9,292 nt of DNA from Melioribacteraceae bacterium (GCA_027858595.1 JAQICK010000445.1:1-9292), one strand, 5' to 3'; shown: positions 1-7,852, counted from the stretch's first letter. Numbers and translations are program-made. The notes: generated by a model from the sequence alone, not told the origin.

Positions 1-346
1 GTATAGAGATAATAAACAAACGATTGAGAACGTAAAGTATGCATCCAATAACGTTTCTGAAGAAAAAATCTTTATTTCATCCAATTTACCAACGGAAAAT
101 AGTGATGAAAAAATAGAAAGAAAAATCATTTCTTCCGGTAACAGTTCAACAATGCCTAACTTAATTAATTATACAAAACGAGATGCAATTAAAATTTTAA
201 ATGATCTTGGAATAAAATATCAAATAGTTGGAAGTGGAACAGTTCTATCTCAAAGTATAAAATCTGGTTCATCATTAAAAGGTATTACCGATTGTAATCT
301 TAAATGCGGTGTTTCTAAAAAGAATAGCAAACTAAGAATAAACTAA
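1..346 (+). CDS. ftsI: Division transpeptidase FtsI (PBP3), C-terminal PASTA end, 5' partial
   Basis: The frame is open from base 2 to the TAA at 344-346, giving 114 visible residues. The first ~50 are a polar linker rich in Ser, Asn, Glu and Lys. From the MPNLINYTKRDAI segment (bases 152 on) about 55 residues match a PASTA domain: the opening M-P-N, the 'A..IL..LG' helix, then G-S-G..LSQS-x-x-x-G and a final beta strand. A short basic tail ends the protein. A single C-terminal PASTA domain directly upstream of murE is typical of division class B PBPs (FtsI/PBP3, or SpoVD-like), which cross-link septal peptidoglycan in the periplasm. The transpeptidase domain with its SxxK, SxN and KTG motifs lies upstream of the window, so the call rests on PASTA plus position. 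The stop overlaps the murE start by one base (TAATG). The internal ATG at 152 is not a separate start, because the frame continues upstream and no ribosome site precedes it. Confidence 0.82.
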   Translation, partial: YRDNKQTIENVKYASNNVSEEKIFISSNLPTENSDEKIERKIISSGNSSTMPNLINYTKRDAIKILNDLGIKYQIVGSGTVLSQSIKSGSSLKGITDCNLKCGVSKKNSKLRIN

Positions 347-1815
347 TGAAGCTAAATAAATTAATTCAAAATATTAAAGCAATTAGTGTCTCAGATTTTT
401 CTGATTTTAAAGAAATTTCTGATATAACAAATAATTCAAGAGACGTTCAAAAAGACGCTCTCTTTGTTGCGGTTACTGGGTTCTCTATTGATGGGCATCA
501 GTTTATTACTGATGCAATTAGCAATGGTGCTGCAGCGGTTGTTCTTGAAAATAATGATGAATTTCCAGATGAGTTATTCTCACAAAATAATGTTGTAAAA
601 ATTGTTGTTGAAAATAGTCGTAAAGCTTTTGCCAATTTATCATGTAAATTTTACGAACATCCTTCCAAACAGCTTAAACTTATTGGTATTACTGGATCAA
701 ATGGTAAAACAACTACAGCTTTTTATGTGAAAAATTTATTCGAAACAGCTGGCTATAAAACAGGTCTGCTTGGAACAATATCAAATTTTGTTGGAGAGAA
801 AATTGACGATTCGCAATTAACAACGCCAGAGAGCAATACAATAAATAAATATTTGCGTCAAATGGTTAATGAAGGAATCACACACTGTGTAATGGAGGTT
901 TCATCGCATTCGTTAGTTCTTGATAGAGTTAGAGGATTAGACTTTGACTACGCACTTTTTACAAATATTACATCAGACCATTTGGATTTTCATTTAGATT
1001 TTGAAAATTATTTAAATGCTAAAAAAATATTATTTGATAATTTGAAAGATGATGCAACTGTAATATTTAATTGCGACGACAAGAGCTACGTGAAGCTTCT
1101 CCATAATAATAACTCCCAAAAAATTTCGTTTGGAAAAAGTGAAGAAGCTGATTTTAAAATTGATAAAGTTTCATACAATATGAATGGAACATCTTTTAGT
1201 TTTCTGAATCCTGACTATAAATTTCAAACCAGTTTAATTGGTGAGTTCAATGCGTACAACGCTGCAGGTGTTGCTATTATTGGAGTAAATGAAAAATATG
1301 AAAAGAATATTATTCTTAATGGAATAAATTCTACTCCACAAATACCAGGCAGGTTTGAAGTTATTAGTAGGGTAAATAAAAAAGTGGTTATTGATTATTC
1401 GCATACTGCTGACAGTTTGGAAAAAGCTTTGGAAGCTGTAAGAGAAATTGTAAAAGATTCTAGACAAGTATGTACTGTCTTTGGTTGTGGTGGAAATAGA
1501 GATAAATCAAAACGGCCAATTATGGGAAGAATTGCTGATAGATTAAGCGATGAAATATATGTTACTTCCGATAATCCACGATTTGAAAATCCAATTGAAA
1601 TCATAGATGAAATTTTGTCTGGAATTGAAAGAGAAAATATAAATGTGATAGAAAACAGAGAGGAAGCAATTAAAAGTGCTATCTGTAATTCCGATGACAA
1701 TGCTGTTATTTTGATTGCAGGAAAGGGGCACGAGGAATATCAATTAATAAATGGTGTTAAGTCTCACTTCTCAGATAAAGAAATTGCAACTAAGTATTTG
1801 GAGAGTTGCTCATGA
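346..1815 (+). CDS. murE: UDP-MurNAc-L-Ala-D-Glu:meso-diaminopimelate ligase MurE
   Basis: This cytoplasmic ATP-dependent Mur ligase adds the third stem-peptide residue to UDP-MurNAc-L-Ala-D-Glu. It has 489 residues, normal for the family. The N-terminal UDP-binding domain has NSR (30-32, where DSR is usual) and a G..DGH block (45-51). The central domain has the P-loop GITGSNGKTTT (114-124), TTPES (159-163), MEVSSHSL (183-190) and TNITSDHLDFH (206-216). Lys226 in the NAKKILF segment aligns with the lysine that is carbamylated in E. coli MurE. The C-terminal domain has GRFE (335-338), YSHTADSLEKAL (351-362), the DNPR motif (409-412) and GKGHEEYQ (459-466). DNPR is the established signature for meso-DAP rather than L-Lys addition, so a DAP-type wall is inferred. 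The ATG overlaps the ftsI stop (TAATG) and has no clear Shine-Dalgarno, which suggests coupling. Its TGA overlaps the murF ATG. Confidence 0.97.
   Translation: MKLNKLIQNIKAISVSDFSDFKEISDITNNSRDVQKDALFVAVTGFSIDGHQFITDAISNGAAAVVLENNDEFPDELFSQNNVVKIVVENSRKAFANLSCKFYEHPSKQLKLIGITGSNGKTTTAFYVKNLFETAGYKTGLLGTISNFVGEKIDDSQLTTPESNTINKYLRQMVNEGITHCVMEVSSHSLVLDRVRGLDFDYALFTNITSDHLDFHLDFENYLNAKKILFDNLKDDATVIFNCDDKSYVKLLHNNNSQKISFGKSEEADFKIDKVSYNMNGTSFSFLNPDYKFQTSLIGEFNAYNAAGVAIIGVNEKYEKNIILNGINSTPQIPGRFEVISRVNKKVVIDYSHTADSLEKALEAVREIVKDSRQVCTVFGCGGNRDKSKRPIMGRIADRLSDEIYVTSDNPRFENPIEIIDEILSGIERENINVIENREEAIKSAICNSDDNAVILIAGKGHEEYQLINGVKSHFSDKEIATKYLESCS
1800..1805 (+). promoter_or_regulatory. Ribosome binding site deciding the murF start
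   Basis: GGAGAG lies 6 nt before the ATG at 1812, within the end of murE. It supports ATG 1812 over the in-frame TTG at 1806, which would directly abut this site with no spacer. Confidence 0.6.
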
Positions 1816-3191
1816 CAATTAATATAACCGACATATTTAATTTGAAAGATTCTGTAATACATAATCCAGATAACTTTAAGACAGTTTCTAAAATTTCTAT
1901 TGATAGCAGAACTCTAAAAATGAATTCTATGTATGTTGCTCTAAAGGGAAATAAATATGACGGACATAATTTTATTAATAATACAATAGAAAAAGGTGCT
2001 TCCTCAATATTAATAAATAAAAACAGACTGAAAGATTTCCAAAACTTAGATTGTACTGTCATAACAGTTCCAAACACTACTTATGCTTATGGAGAATTAG
2101 CTGCAATTTTTAGACGCAAGTTTAAAGGTGATGTTATTTCTATAACTGGGAGTAATGGAAAAACTACTACCAAAGAAATTCTTGCAACTATTTTGAGTGA
2201 GAAATTTTATACAGAAAAGACGGAAGCAAATAATAATAATCATATTGGAATTCCTAAAACTATTTTGGCAACAAAAAGGACTACAGAAAAATTAGTTCTT
2301 GAGCACGGAACAAATCACTTTGATGAAATAAAATATACGGCAAATATTGCACAACCAGACTATGCTGTTATAACAAATATTGGAGATTCTCATCTCGAAT
2401 ATTTAATTGATAGAGACGGAGTCTTTAAAGAAAAAAATGCTCTTTTGAGTGAAACTCTAAAAAATGGTGGATCCATTTTTGTAAATACTGATGACCCAAT
2501 AATTAAATATGAAACGCGATTAGTAAAAAGAAAAATCACGTTTGGTTTTAAAGGGAAGCCTAATATTAAAGGTAGGTTGGAAGGATTCACTTCAGAAGGA
2601 CGTACAAAGCTTTCGGTTGAATATTCTAGAAAAAAAATAGTAGCTGAACTTCCACTTTATGGAACATCAAATGCAAAAAACACACTTGCTTCTGTAGGTA
2701 TTGCAATGCACTTAGGAGTTTCTCCCAAGCAAATTGAATCTGGAATCAGTAAAGTAAAACAAGTTAAGGGAAGATTATTTGTTGAGGAGTTACCAACTTT
2801 AACTTTAGTTGATGACACTTATAACTCAAACCCTGCGTCAATGGTGGCTGCAATTGATTTGCTCAAAAAAATTAAAACATATTCAAATAAAACTTTAATA
2901 ATAGGGGATATGTTTGAACTTGGAGAAAATGCAAGAGTAATTCACGCACAGCTTTCTGAGATTATTTTAAATAGTAAAATTCATAACATTTTGATGCACG
3001 GTAAATTAATGGAACACTTATCAGTTAAGCTCCAGAATGAAAAGATTAATTCAAAACACTTTTCTACTAAAAGGCAATTAGGGATATTTATTGATAAAAG
3101 TGATTTCAATGGTCAGGTAGTATTAGTAAAAGGATCACGCGGTATGCGGATGGAAGAGTTTGTTGAACAAATAAGGGAGAAGGCAAAATAA
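1812..3191 (+). CDS. murF: UDP-MurNAc-tripeptide:D-alanyl-D-alanine ligase MurF
   Basis: MurF adds the D-Ala-D-Ala dipeptide in the last cytoplasmic step that makes UDP-MurNAc-pentapeptide. It has 459 residues, normal for the family. The N-terminal domain shows DSR (31-33) and the GNKYDGHNFI block. The central ATPase domain has ITGSNGKTTTKE (111-122), the MurF-type ANNNNHIGIP (139-148), LEHGTNHFDEI (163-173) and TNIGDSHLEYL (188-198). The C-terminal domain has KGR (319-321), DDTYNSNPASM (334-344, the YNxNP signature that separates MurF from the other Mur ligases), GDMFELG (365-371) and KGSRGMRMEE (440-449). LEHG replaces the more usual (M/V)EMG, a mild divergence. The ATG at 1812 overlaps the murE TGA by 4 nt (ATGA) and has a GGAGAG site upstream. 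A TTG at 1806 would add only two residues. The gene ends in TAATG with mraY. Confidence 0.97.
   Translation: MTINITDIFNLKDSVIHNPDNFKTVSKISIDSRTLKMNSMYVALKGNKYDGHNFINNTIEKGASSILINKNRLKDFQNLDCTVITVPNTTYAYGELAAIFRRKFKGDVISITGSNGKTTTKEILATILSEKFYTEKTEANNNNHIGIPKTILATKRTTEKLVLEHGTNHFDEIKYTANIAQPDYAVITNIGDSHLEYLIDRDGVFKEKNALLSETLKNGGSIFVNTDDPIIKYETRLVKRKITFGFKGKPNIKGRLEGFTSEGRTKLSVEYSRKKIVAELPLYGTSNAKNTLASVGIAMHLGVSPKQIESGISKVKQVKGRLFVEELPTLTLVDDTYNSNPASMVAAIDLLKKIKTYSNKTLIIGDMFELGENARVIHAQLSEIILNSKIHNILMHGKLMEHLSVKLQNEKINSKHFSTKRQLGIFIDKSDFNGQVVLVKGSRGMRMEEFVEQIREKAK
3175..3183 (+). promoter_or_regulatory. Ribosome binding site for mraY
   Basis: The purine-rich stretch GGGAGAAGG sits in the last codons of murF. 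Its 3' AAGG ends 7 nt before the mraY ATG at 3191. It gives mraY its own initiation signal in addition to the TAATG overlap. Confidence 0.55.
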
Positions 3192-4300
3192 TGTTTTATT
3201 ACTTATTTGATTATCTAAACTCTTTATTTGATATTCCTGGCTTTGGAATGTTTAGATATTTATCTGTTCGTTCTGCAATCTCAGCTATTACGGCACTTAG
3301 CATTGCATTTTATTTGGGTCCAAAAATTATTAAGCAATTGCAAAAACTTCAAATTGGTGAAACTATTCGTGATGAAGGCCCTCAGACTCACATGGAAAAA
3401 GCTGGAACTCCCACAATGGGTGGGTTAATAATTATTCTTGCAATTGTTGTTCCAGTTGTACTGTGGAGCGATATTGCAAGCACATACATTTTGCTTTCTC
3501 TTTTTGGGCTATTATTCCTTGGCTTTGTTGGTTTTACTGATGATTATCTTAAAGTAGTTAAAAAATATCCGAAAGGATTAATTGCACGATATAAATTACT
3601 TGGACAAGTATTTGTCGGTTTGGTTGTTGGTAGTGCAATTTATTTTCTTCCGGAATTTGCCGAATACAACACGCAAACGACATTACCTTTTTTCAAAAAT
3701 TTAAATTGGGATTTTGAGTTATTATATATTCCTGTTGTAATCTTTATTGTAACAGCAACCTCAAATGCAGTTAATCTTACAGATGGATTAGATGGATTAG
3801 CCATGGGGACAATTACTTTTGTAATGCTTGCACTTGCAATATTAAGTTATGTTTCTGGAAATGTAATTTGGTCAGACTATCTTAACATTGTGTATTTACA
3901 AGGTTCGGGAGAACTTACAGTATTTATTGCAGCAATAATTGGTGCTGGTCTTGGTTTCTTATGGTTTAATTTTTATCCGGCTCAAGTATTTATGGGCGAT
4001 ACTGGTTCGCTTGCACTAGGTGGGGTATTCGGAATAATTGCAATTTTAGTAAAAAAAGAATTACTCCTCCCATTATTAGGTGGAATCTTTTTTATAGAAA
4101 CAATGTCAGTTATTCTTCAGAGATCATATTTCAAGTACACAAAGAAACGATATGGTGAAGGAAAAAGAATTTTTAAAATGTCACCAATTCACCATCATTA
4201 CGAGTTGTTAGGATGGGCAGAACCAAAAATAGTTATGCGGTTTTATATTATTACAATAATTCTAGTAATTATTAGTTTGGCTTCATTTAAGGTAAGATGA
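3191..4300 (+). CDS. mraY: Phospho-MurNAc-pentapeptide translocase MraY
   Basis: This integral membrane enzyme transfers phospho-MurNAc-pentapeptide from UDP to undecaprenyl phosphate to make lipid I on the cytoplasmic face. It has 369 residues, at the long end of the normal range. About ten hydrophobic segments are visible, roughly 25-43, 78-92, 98-116, 137-153, 178-194, 204-222, 241-259, 275-287, 291-310 and 349-366. Family motifs are FRYLSVRSA (21-29), GTPTMGG (72-78), the Mg-binding D-D at 117-118 in DDYLK, NLTDGLDGLA (195-204), FMGDTGSLALGG (267-278, with Asp270) and the IHHHYE loop (333-338). The HHH motif and length separate it from WecA/TagO-type relatives. The ATG overlaps the murF stop by one base, and the TGA at 4298-4300 overlaps the murD ATG by four. 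It sits between cytoplasmic steps but is their membrane acceptor, so co-expression makes sense. Confidence 0.97.
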   Translation: MFYYLFDYLNSLFDIPGFGMFRYLSVRSAISAITALSIAFYLGPKIIKQLQKLQIGETIRDEGPQTHMEKAGTPTMGGLIIILAIVVPVVLWSDIASTYILLSLFGLLFLGFVGFTDDYLKVVKKYPKGLIARYKLLGQVFVGLVVGSAIYFLPEFAEYNTQTTLPFFKNLNWDFELLYIPVVIFIVTATSNAVNLTDGLDGLAMGTITFVMLALAILSYVSGNVIWSDYLNIVYLQGSGELTVFIAAIIGAGLGFLWFNFYPAQVFMGDTGSLALGGVFGIIAILVKKELLLPLLGGIFFIETMSVILQRSYFKYTKKRYGEGKRIFKMSPIHHHYELLGWAEPKIVMRFYIITIILVIISLASFKVR

Positions 4301-5637
4301 GAAATATTAAAGATAAACATATTACTATTCTCGGAGCTGTACGCAGTGGAATTGCTGCGGCAAAACTGGCAAAAAAATTAGATGCTATTCCATTTGTCAG
4401 CGATTATTCAGCTAAACTTAACAGTATTAGTGAGTTGGATGAACTAGGGATAGAATACGAAGTTGGTGTGCATTCCGAAAAAATATTTAATAGTGATTTC
4501 ATAATAACTAGTCCTGGAGTGCCTTCTAATGCTTCTGTAATTCTTGAGGCACAGAGTAAAGGGATTAAAATTATCAGCGAAATTGAATTTGCTTCTTGGT
4601 TTTGCAAAGGCAACATTATTGCAATTACAGGAAGTAACGGCAAAACGACAACAACTACATTATGCACTCATACTCTAAATTATTGCGGAGTAAAAACTTA
4701 TGCTGCTGGAAATATTGGTGTCGCATTTTCAGAAGTTGTTTTAGATGTGAAAGAAAATGAATATGTAGCTCTTGAAGTTTCTAGTTTCCAATTGGATTTT
4801 ATAGATTCATTTAAACCAAAATATTCTGTGGTTTTAAATATTACTCCAGACCATCTGGATAGATATGACAATGATTTTAGTAAATATGCTAACTCTAAAA
4901 TAAAGATTAATAAAAATCAAAATAATGGGGACTATTTCATTTACAATATTGATGATTCATATTTGTCAAAATTGGATATAACTAACGGTGAAAAAATTGA
5001 ACTATCTCTTAATCCATTATTAAATGGGACTTTTGTGAGCTATGGTATTTTCTATTTCAAAAGAAGTGAAAAAGTAGAAAGCGTTTGCAACATAAGTGAG
5101 TTGAAGATAAAGGGCGAACACAATCAATACAATGCAATGTCAGTAATTGCAGTTGCAAAATTGATAGGAGTTGAGAATTGGAAAATTGCTGAAGCTCTTT
5201 CCTCATTTACCGGCGTTGAGCATAGGCTCGAATTAGTTAGAACCTTAAATGGAATTGATTTTATAAATGATTCTAAAGCCACAAATGTAGATTCAGTTTG
5301 GTACGCACTTCGGAGTTTTCAAAATCCAATAAGATTAATTCTTGGTGGTAAAGACAAAGGAAATGATTACAGCCGAATTAAAGAATTGGTTTCACAAAAT
5401 GTTAAAAAGATTTATGCAATTGGTTCCTCAGCTGATACAATATCCAAATATTTTAAATCGGTAGTTGAAGTTGAAAAAATAGATTCCTTTGAAGAAGTAA
5501 TTAAAAAAGCTTATAGAGAAGCAGTGGATGGTGAATTAGTTCTACTTTCTCCAGCATGTGCAAGTTTTGATATGTTTGAAAGTTATGAAGAGAGAGGAAA
5601 AGAGTTTAAACAAATAGTAATGCAGTTAATAAAATGA
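4297..5637 (+). CDS. murD: UDP-MurNAc-L-alanine:D-glutamate ligase MurD
   Basis: MurD adds D-Glu to UDP-MurNAc-L-Ala in the cytoplasm. It has 446 residues, normal for the family. The N-terminal Rossmann-like UDP domain has ILGAVRSGIAAAKLA (11-25) and the TSPGVP loop (71-76). The central domain has AITGSNGKTTT (109-119), GNIG (138-141), LEVSSFQLD (159-167) and NITPDHLDRY (181-190). Lys201 in the ANSKIKI segment corresponds to the carbamylated lysine (Lys198) of E. coli MurD. The C-terminal domain has the MurD-typical VEHRLE (307-312), NDSKATN (324-330), LGGKDKG (349-355) and LLSPACASFDMF..YEERG (416-434). GNIG, SSFQL and NDSKATN together distinguish it from MurC, MurE and MurF. The start overlaps the mraY stop (ATGA), with a short AAGG (4289-4292) 4 nt upstream. 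The TGA overlaps the ftsW ATG in the same way. Confidence 0.97.
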   Translation: MRNIKDKHITILGAVRSGIAAAKLAKKLDAIPFVSDYSAKLNSISELDELGIEYEVGVHSEKIFNSDFIITSPGVPSNASVILEAQSKGIKIISEIEFASWFCKGNIIAITGSNGKTTTTTLCTHTLNYCGVKTYAAGNIGVAFSEVVLDVKENEYVALEVSSFQLDFIDSFKPKYSVVLNITPDHLDRYDNDFSKYANSKIKINKNQNNGDYFIYNIDDSYLSKLDITNGEKIELSLNPLLNGTFVSYGIFYFKRSEKVESVCNISELKIKGEHNQYNAMSVIAVAKLIGVENWKIAEALSSFTGVEHRLELVRTLNGIDFINDSKATNVDSVWYALRSFQNPIRLILGGKDKGNDYSRIKELVSQNVKKIYAIGSSADTISKYFKSVVEVEKIDSFEEVIKKAYREAVDGELVLLSPACASFDMFESYEERGKEFKQIVMQLIK

Positions 5638-6746
5638 AGATAGCAGTAAGAATATTAATTTCAATAGTTTTATCCCTAATGGTTTTAGGTGCAGTCCTTG
5701 TGTTTACGGCTAGTAGCGCGTATAGCGAAGTTAGGTTTGATAACATCTATTTCCTATTTAAAGCTCATATGGGAAAAATGTTTGTTGCAATTTTGTTTGG
5801 AATTATTTTTTCAATAATACCTTATCAATACTATAATAAATATAGCAAGAAAGCTCTACTGACTGTAATTGTAATGCTACTTCTAACAGTTTTATTAGCA
5901 CCAAAATTTAAAGGAGCTGCACGCTGGATTGACTTAGGTATTTTTAGATTTCAGCCTTCTGAATTAGCAAAGCTAGTTCTCTTTATGCACCTTGCCGGAA
6001 TGATTGAACGCAAAGGGAAATTAATCCAAGATTTTAAAAATGGATTCAAATTCACACTTATTTGGATATTTGTAATTGCTGGATTAGTTGTACTGCAACC
6101 AAATATGAGCACGGCAATGATTATTGCATTCACAAGTTTCACATTACTTTATATTGGTGGGAGTAAATTTAAGCATATAGCTGCAACACTTGGTTCCGCT
6201 ACTATAGCTGGAGTTGGTTTGATGATGTTTTTCTCCCATTCCAGACAGCGAATACTAGGATTTATTGCAAGTATAAATGGGAATAGTGAACCAAATATTC
6301 AAGTTCTACAAGCGAAAATTGGACTTGGAAGTGGCGGTATGTTGGGTGTTGGTATGGGTGCTAGTAGACAGAGTGATTTATTCCTTCCAGAATCTTATGG
6401 TGATTTTATCTTTTCAATACTGGGAGAACAATTTGGATTAATTGGTACAATCACTGTTTTAGTTGCATTTTTTGCAATATTTTTAATTGGAATTTATATA
6501 GCAAAAAAATCTGATAATCAGTATGGGCAACTCCTGGCCTTTGCAATTTCATTCAACATAATTATTAGTGCATTTATTAATGCAGCCGTTGTAACTGGTC
6601 TAGTGCCAACTACAGGAATAACTTTGCCATTTATTAGTTTTGGCGGAACTTCAATTATTCTTTTTAGCATTTCTGTTGGAATACTCATAAACATTGCCAA
6701 TCAAGGAAATAAGAAAAATTCTTTAAGGATTAGTTCCATTGATTAG
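5634..6746 (+). CDS. ftsW: Septal peptidoglycan glycosyltransferase FtsW (SEDS family)
   Basis: FtsW is the SEDS-family polymerase that builds septal glycan from lipid II together with its partner class B PBP, here ftsI at the other end of the window. It has 370 residues, close to the usual length. About ten hydrophobic segments are visible, with a long outer loop at ~202-260. Motifs are GAARWIDLGIFRFQPSELAK (94-113), GSGGMLGVGMG (232-242), LPESYGDFIFS (251-261) and GLVPTTGITLPFISFGGTS (322-340). Asp257 aligns with the catalytic Asp297 of E. coli FtsW. The usual QPDxGT motif reads QPNMST (155-160), a variant like those I recall in the Bacteroidota group. RodA is the alternative, but the dcw position favours FtsW. 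The ATG overlaps the murD stop by 4 nt with no clear ribosome site. The TAG stop (6744-6746) lies inside the start of murG. Confidence 0.94.
   Translation: MKIAVRILISIVLSLMVLGAVLVFTASSAYSEVRFDNIYFLFKAHMGKMFVAILFGIIFSIIPYQYYNKYSKKALLTVIVMLLLTVLLAPKFKGAARWIDLGIFRFQPSELAKLVLFMHLAGMIERKGKLIQDFKNGFKFTLIWIFVIAGLVVLQPNMSTAMIIAFTSFTLLYIGGSKFKHIAATLGSATIAGVGLMMFFSHSRQRILGFIASINGNSEPNIQVLQAKIGLGSGGMLGVGMGASRQSDLFLPESYGDFIFSILGEQFGLIGTITVLVAFFAIFLIGIYIAKKSDNQYGQLLAFAISFNIIISAFINAAVVTGLVPTTGITLPFISFGGTSIILFSISVGILINIANQGNKKNSLRISSID
6725..6729 (+). promoter_or_regulatory. Ribosome binding site deciding the TTG start of murG
   Basis: AAGGA lies within the last codons of ftsW, 9 nt before TTG 6739. It is the best-placed Shine-Dalgarno for murG and supports the non-ATG start. 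Confidence 0.6.
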
Positions 6747-7842
6747 TCATGGAATTAAATATCGTTATTTATTTGCCGGTGGAGGAACAGGTGGTCATTT
6801 ATACCCTGCAATTGCTGTGGCACAAAAGATAAAAGAGCTACAACCAGATTCTGAAATTTTGTTTGTTGGAACTAAAACTAAAATTGAATCTAAAGTAGTT
6901 CCACAAATTGGATTTAGATTTAAACCAATATGGATTAGTGGCTTCTCAAGACAACTAAATTTGAAAAACTTACTATTTCCAATAAAACTCTTGGTTTCAA
7001 TGTTTCAGTCGTTAATAATTAGTATTAAATATAAACCTCAAGTGGCTATTGGTACAGGTGCATATGTTTCTGGGCCTGCAATTTGGGGTGCAACATTTAT
7101 GGGTGCCAAAGGAGTTCTTTTAGAACAAAATAGTTATCCAGGTGTTACAAATCGTTTGTTAGAGAAAAAAGTGCAAAAAATATTTTTGAGTTTTGATGAG
7201 TCAATAAAGTACTTTAGAGATGAATCAAAATTAGAAGTTTCTGGAAATCCTATAAGGATAGATATTGCACTTGGAGATAAAACAAATAGCAAGATTAAAT
7301 TTGGATTCGATAATTCCATGAAAACGCTTGTCATTATTGGAGGAAGTCTTGGAGCCAAATCAATAAACGAGGCGATTAAAAATAATTTAGAAGCTCTGTT
7401 AAAACTTGGTATCCAAATACTTTGGCAAACTGGAGAACGCTATTATGACGAATTCTCTTCGTTAGATTCTGAAAATGTAAAGGTTGTAAAATACTTTGAC
7501 GACATAGCAACTGCATACACCGTGGCAGATGTAATTATTGCAAGAGCTGGAGCTACTACTATTGCTGAAGTTGCTCATTTGGGTTTGCCTGTAATATTTG
7601 TGCCTTCTCCAAATGTTGCTGAGAACCACCAATATAAAAATGCAGAAGTATTAAGGAATGGAAATGCTGCAGAGCTAGTTGAAGATAAAGAGCTAAATAA
7701 AACTATAGTTGAAAATATAGAAAGATTAATTTCTAATGATTTACGTCTTGAAGAATTGAGCAACAACATTAAAATATTTGATAAACCTGATGCCGTAAAT
7801 ATAATTGCAAACGCAGTTATTAAAATGGCGAGTATTATTTAA
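6739..7842 (+). CDS. murG: Lipid II synthase MurG (UDP-GlcNAc transferase), TTG start
   Basis: MurG transfers GlcNAc from UDP-GlcNAc to lipid I, forming lipid II on the inner face of the membrane. It has 367 residues and the two-Rossmann GT-B architecture. The N-domain has GGGTGGHLYP (14-23), GTGAYVSGP (105-113) and LLEQNSYPGVTNRLL (127-141). A hydrophobic stretch at ~78-96 corresponds to the region where MurG docks on the membrane. GNPIR (169-173) marks the linker, and the C-domain has GGSLGA (201-206), ARAGATTIAE (268-277) and PNVAENHQYKNA (291-302). No in-frame ATG precedes the glycine loop. The nearby ATG at 6749 is in another frame. TTG 6739 has AAGGA upstream and places the loop at residue 14, as in E. 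coli MurG. The start overlaps ftsW by 8 nt. TAA at 7840-7842 is followed by the only gap in the window. Confidence 0.95.
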   Translation: MISHGIKYRYLFAGGGTGGHLYPAIAVAQKIKELQPDSEILFVGTKTKIESKVVPQIGFRFKPIWISGFSRQLNLKNLLFPIKLLVSMFQSLIISIKYKPQVAIGTGAYVSGPAIWGATFMGAKGVLLEQNSYPGVTNRLLEKKVQKIFLSFDESIKYFRDESKLEVSGNPIRIDIALGDKTNSKIKFGFDNSMKTLVIIGGSLGAKSINEAIKNNLEALLKLGIQILWQTGERYYDEFSSLDSENVKVVKYFDDIATAYTVADVIIARAGATTIAEVAHLGLPVIFVPSPNVAENHQYKNAEVLRNGNAAELVEDKELNKTIVENIERLISNDLRLEELSNNIKIFDKPDAVNIIANAVIKMASII

Positions 7843-7846
7843 AGGA
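7841..7846 (+). promoter_or_regulatory. Ribosome binding site deciding the murC start
   Basis: AAAGGA overlaps the murG stop codon and stands 6 nt before ATG 7853. It supports this start over the in-frame TTG at 7805 inside murG. Confidence 0.7.
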
Positions 7847-7852
7847 ATTTTA

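Noticed and set aside
152..346. The PASTA segment as a separate 64-residue protein
   Set aside because: The frame is open upstream to the window edge and there is no ribosome site before the ATG. It is the end of the larger transpeptidase.
1395..1700. A 101-codon minus-strand frame opposite the murE C-terminal domain
   Set aside because: It is antisense to conserved MurE motifs, including DNPR, with no ribosome site or family resemblance.
1790..2077. A 95-codon minus-strand frame across the murE/murF junction
   Set aside because: It is hydrophobic shadow sequence opposite two conserved genes with no supporting signal.
7805..7852. An upstream TTG start for murC, giving 16 more residues
   Set aside because: The extra residues overlap murG and are not MurC-like. 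ATG 7853 has a good AAAGGA site and places the glycine loop at residue ~13.
7843..7852. The only intergenic gap as a promoter or regulatory site
   Set aside because: Ten bases hold just the ribosome site spacer of murC. There is no room for a promoter, operator or terminator.
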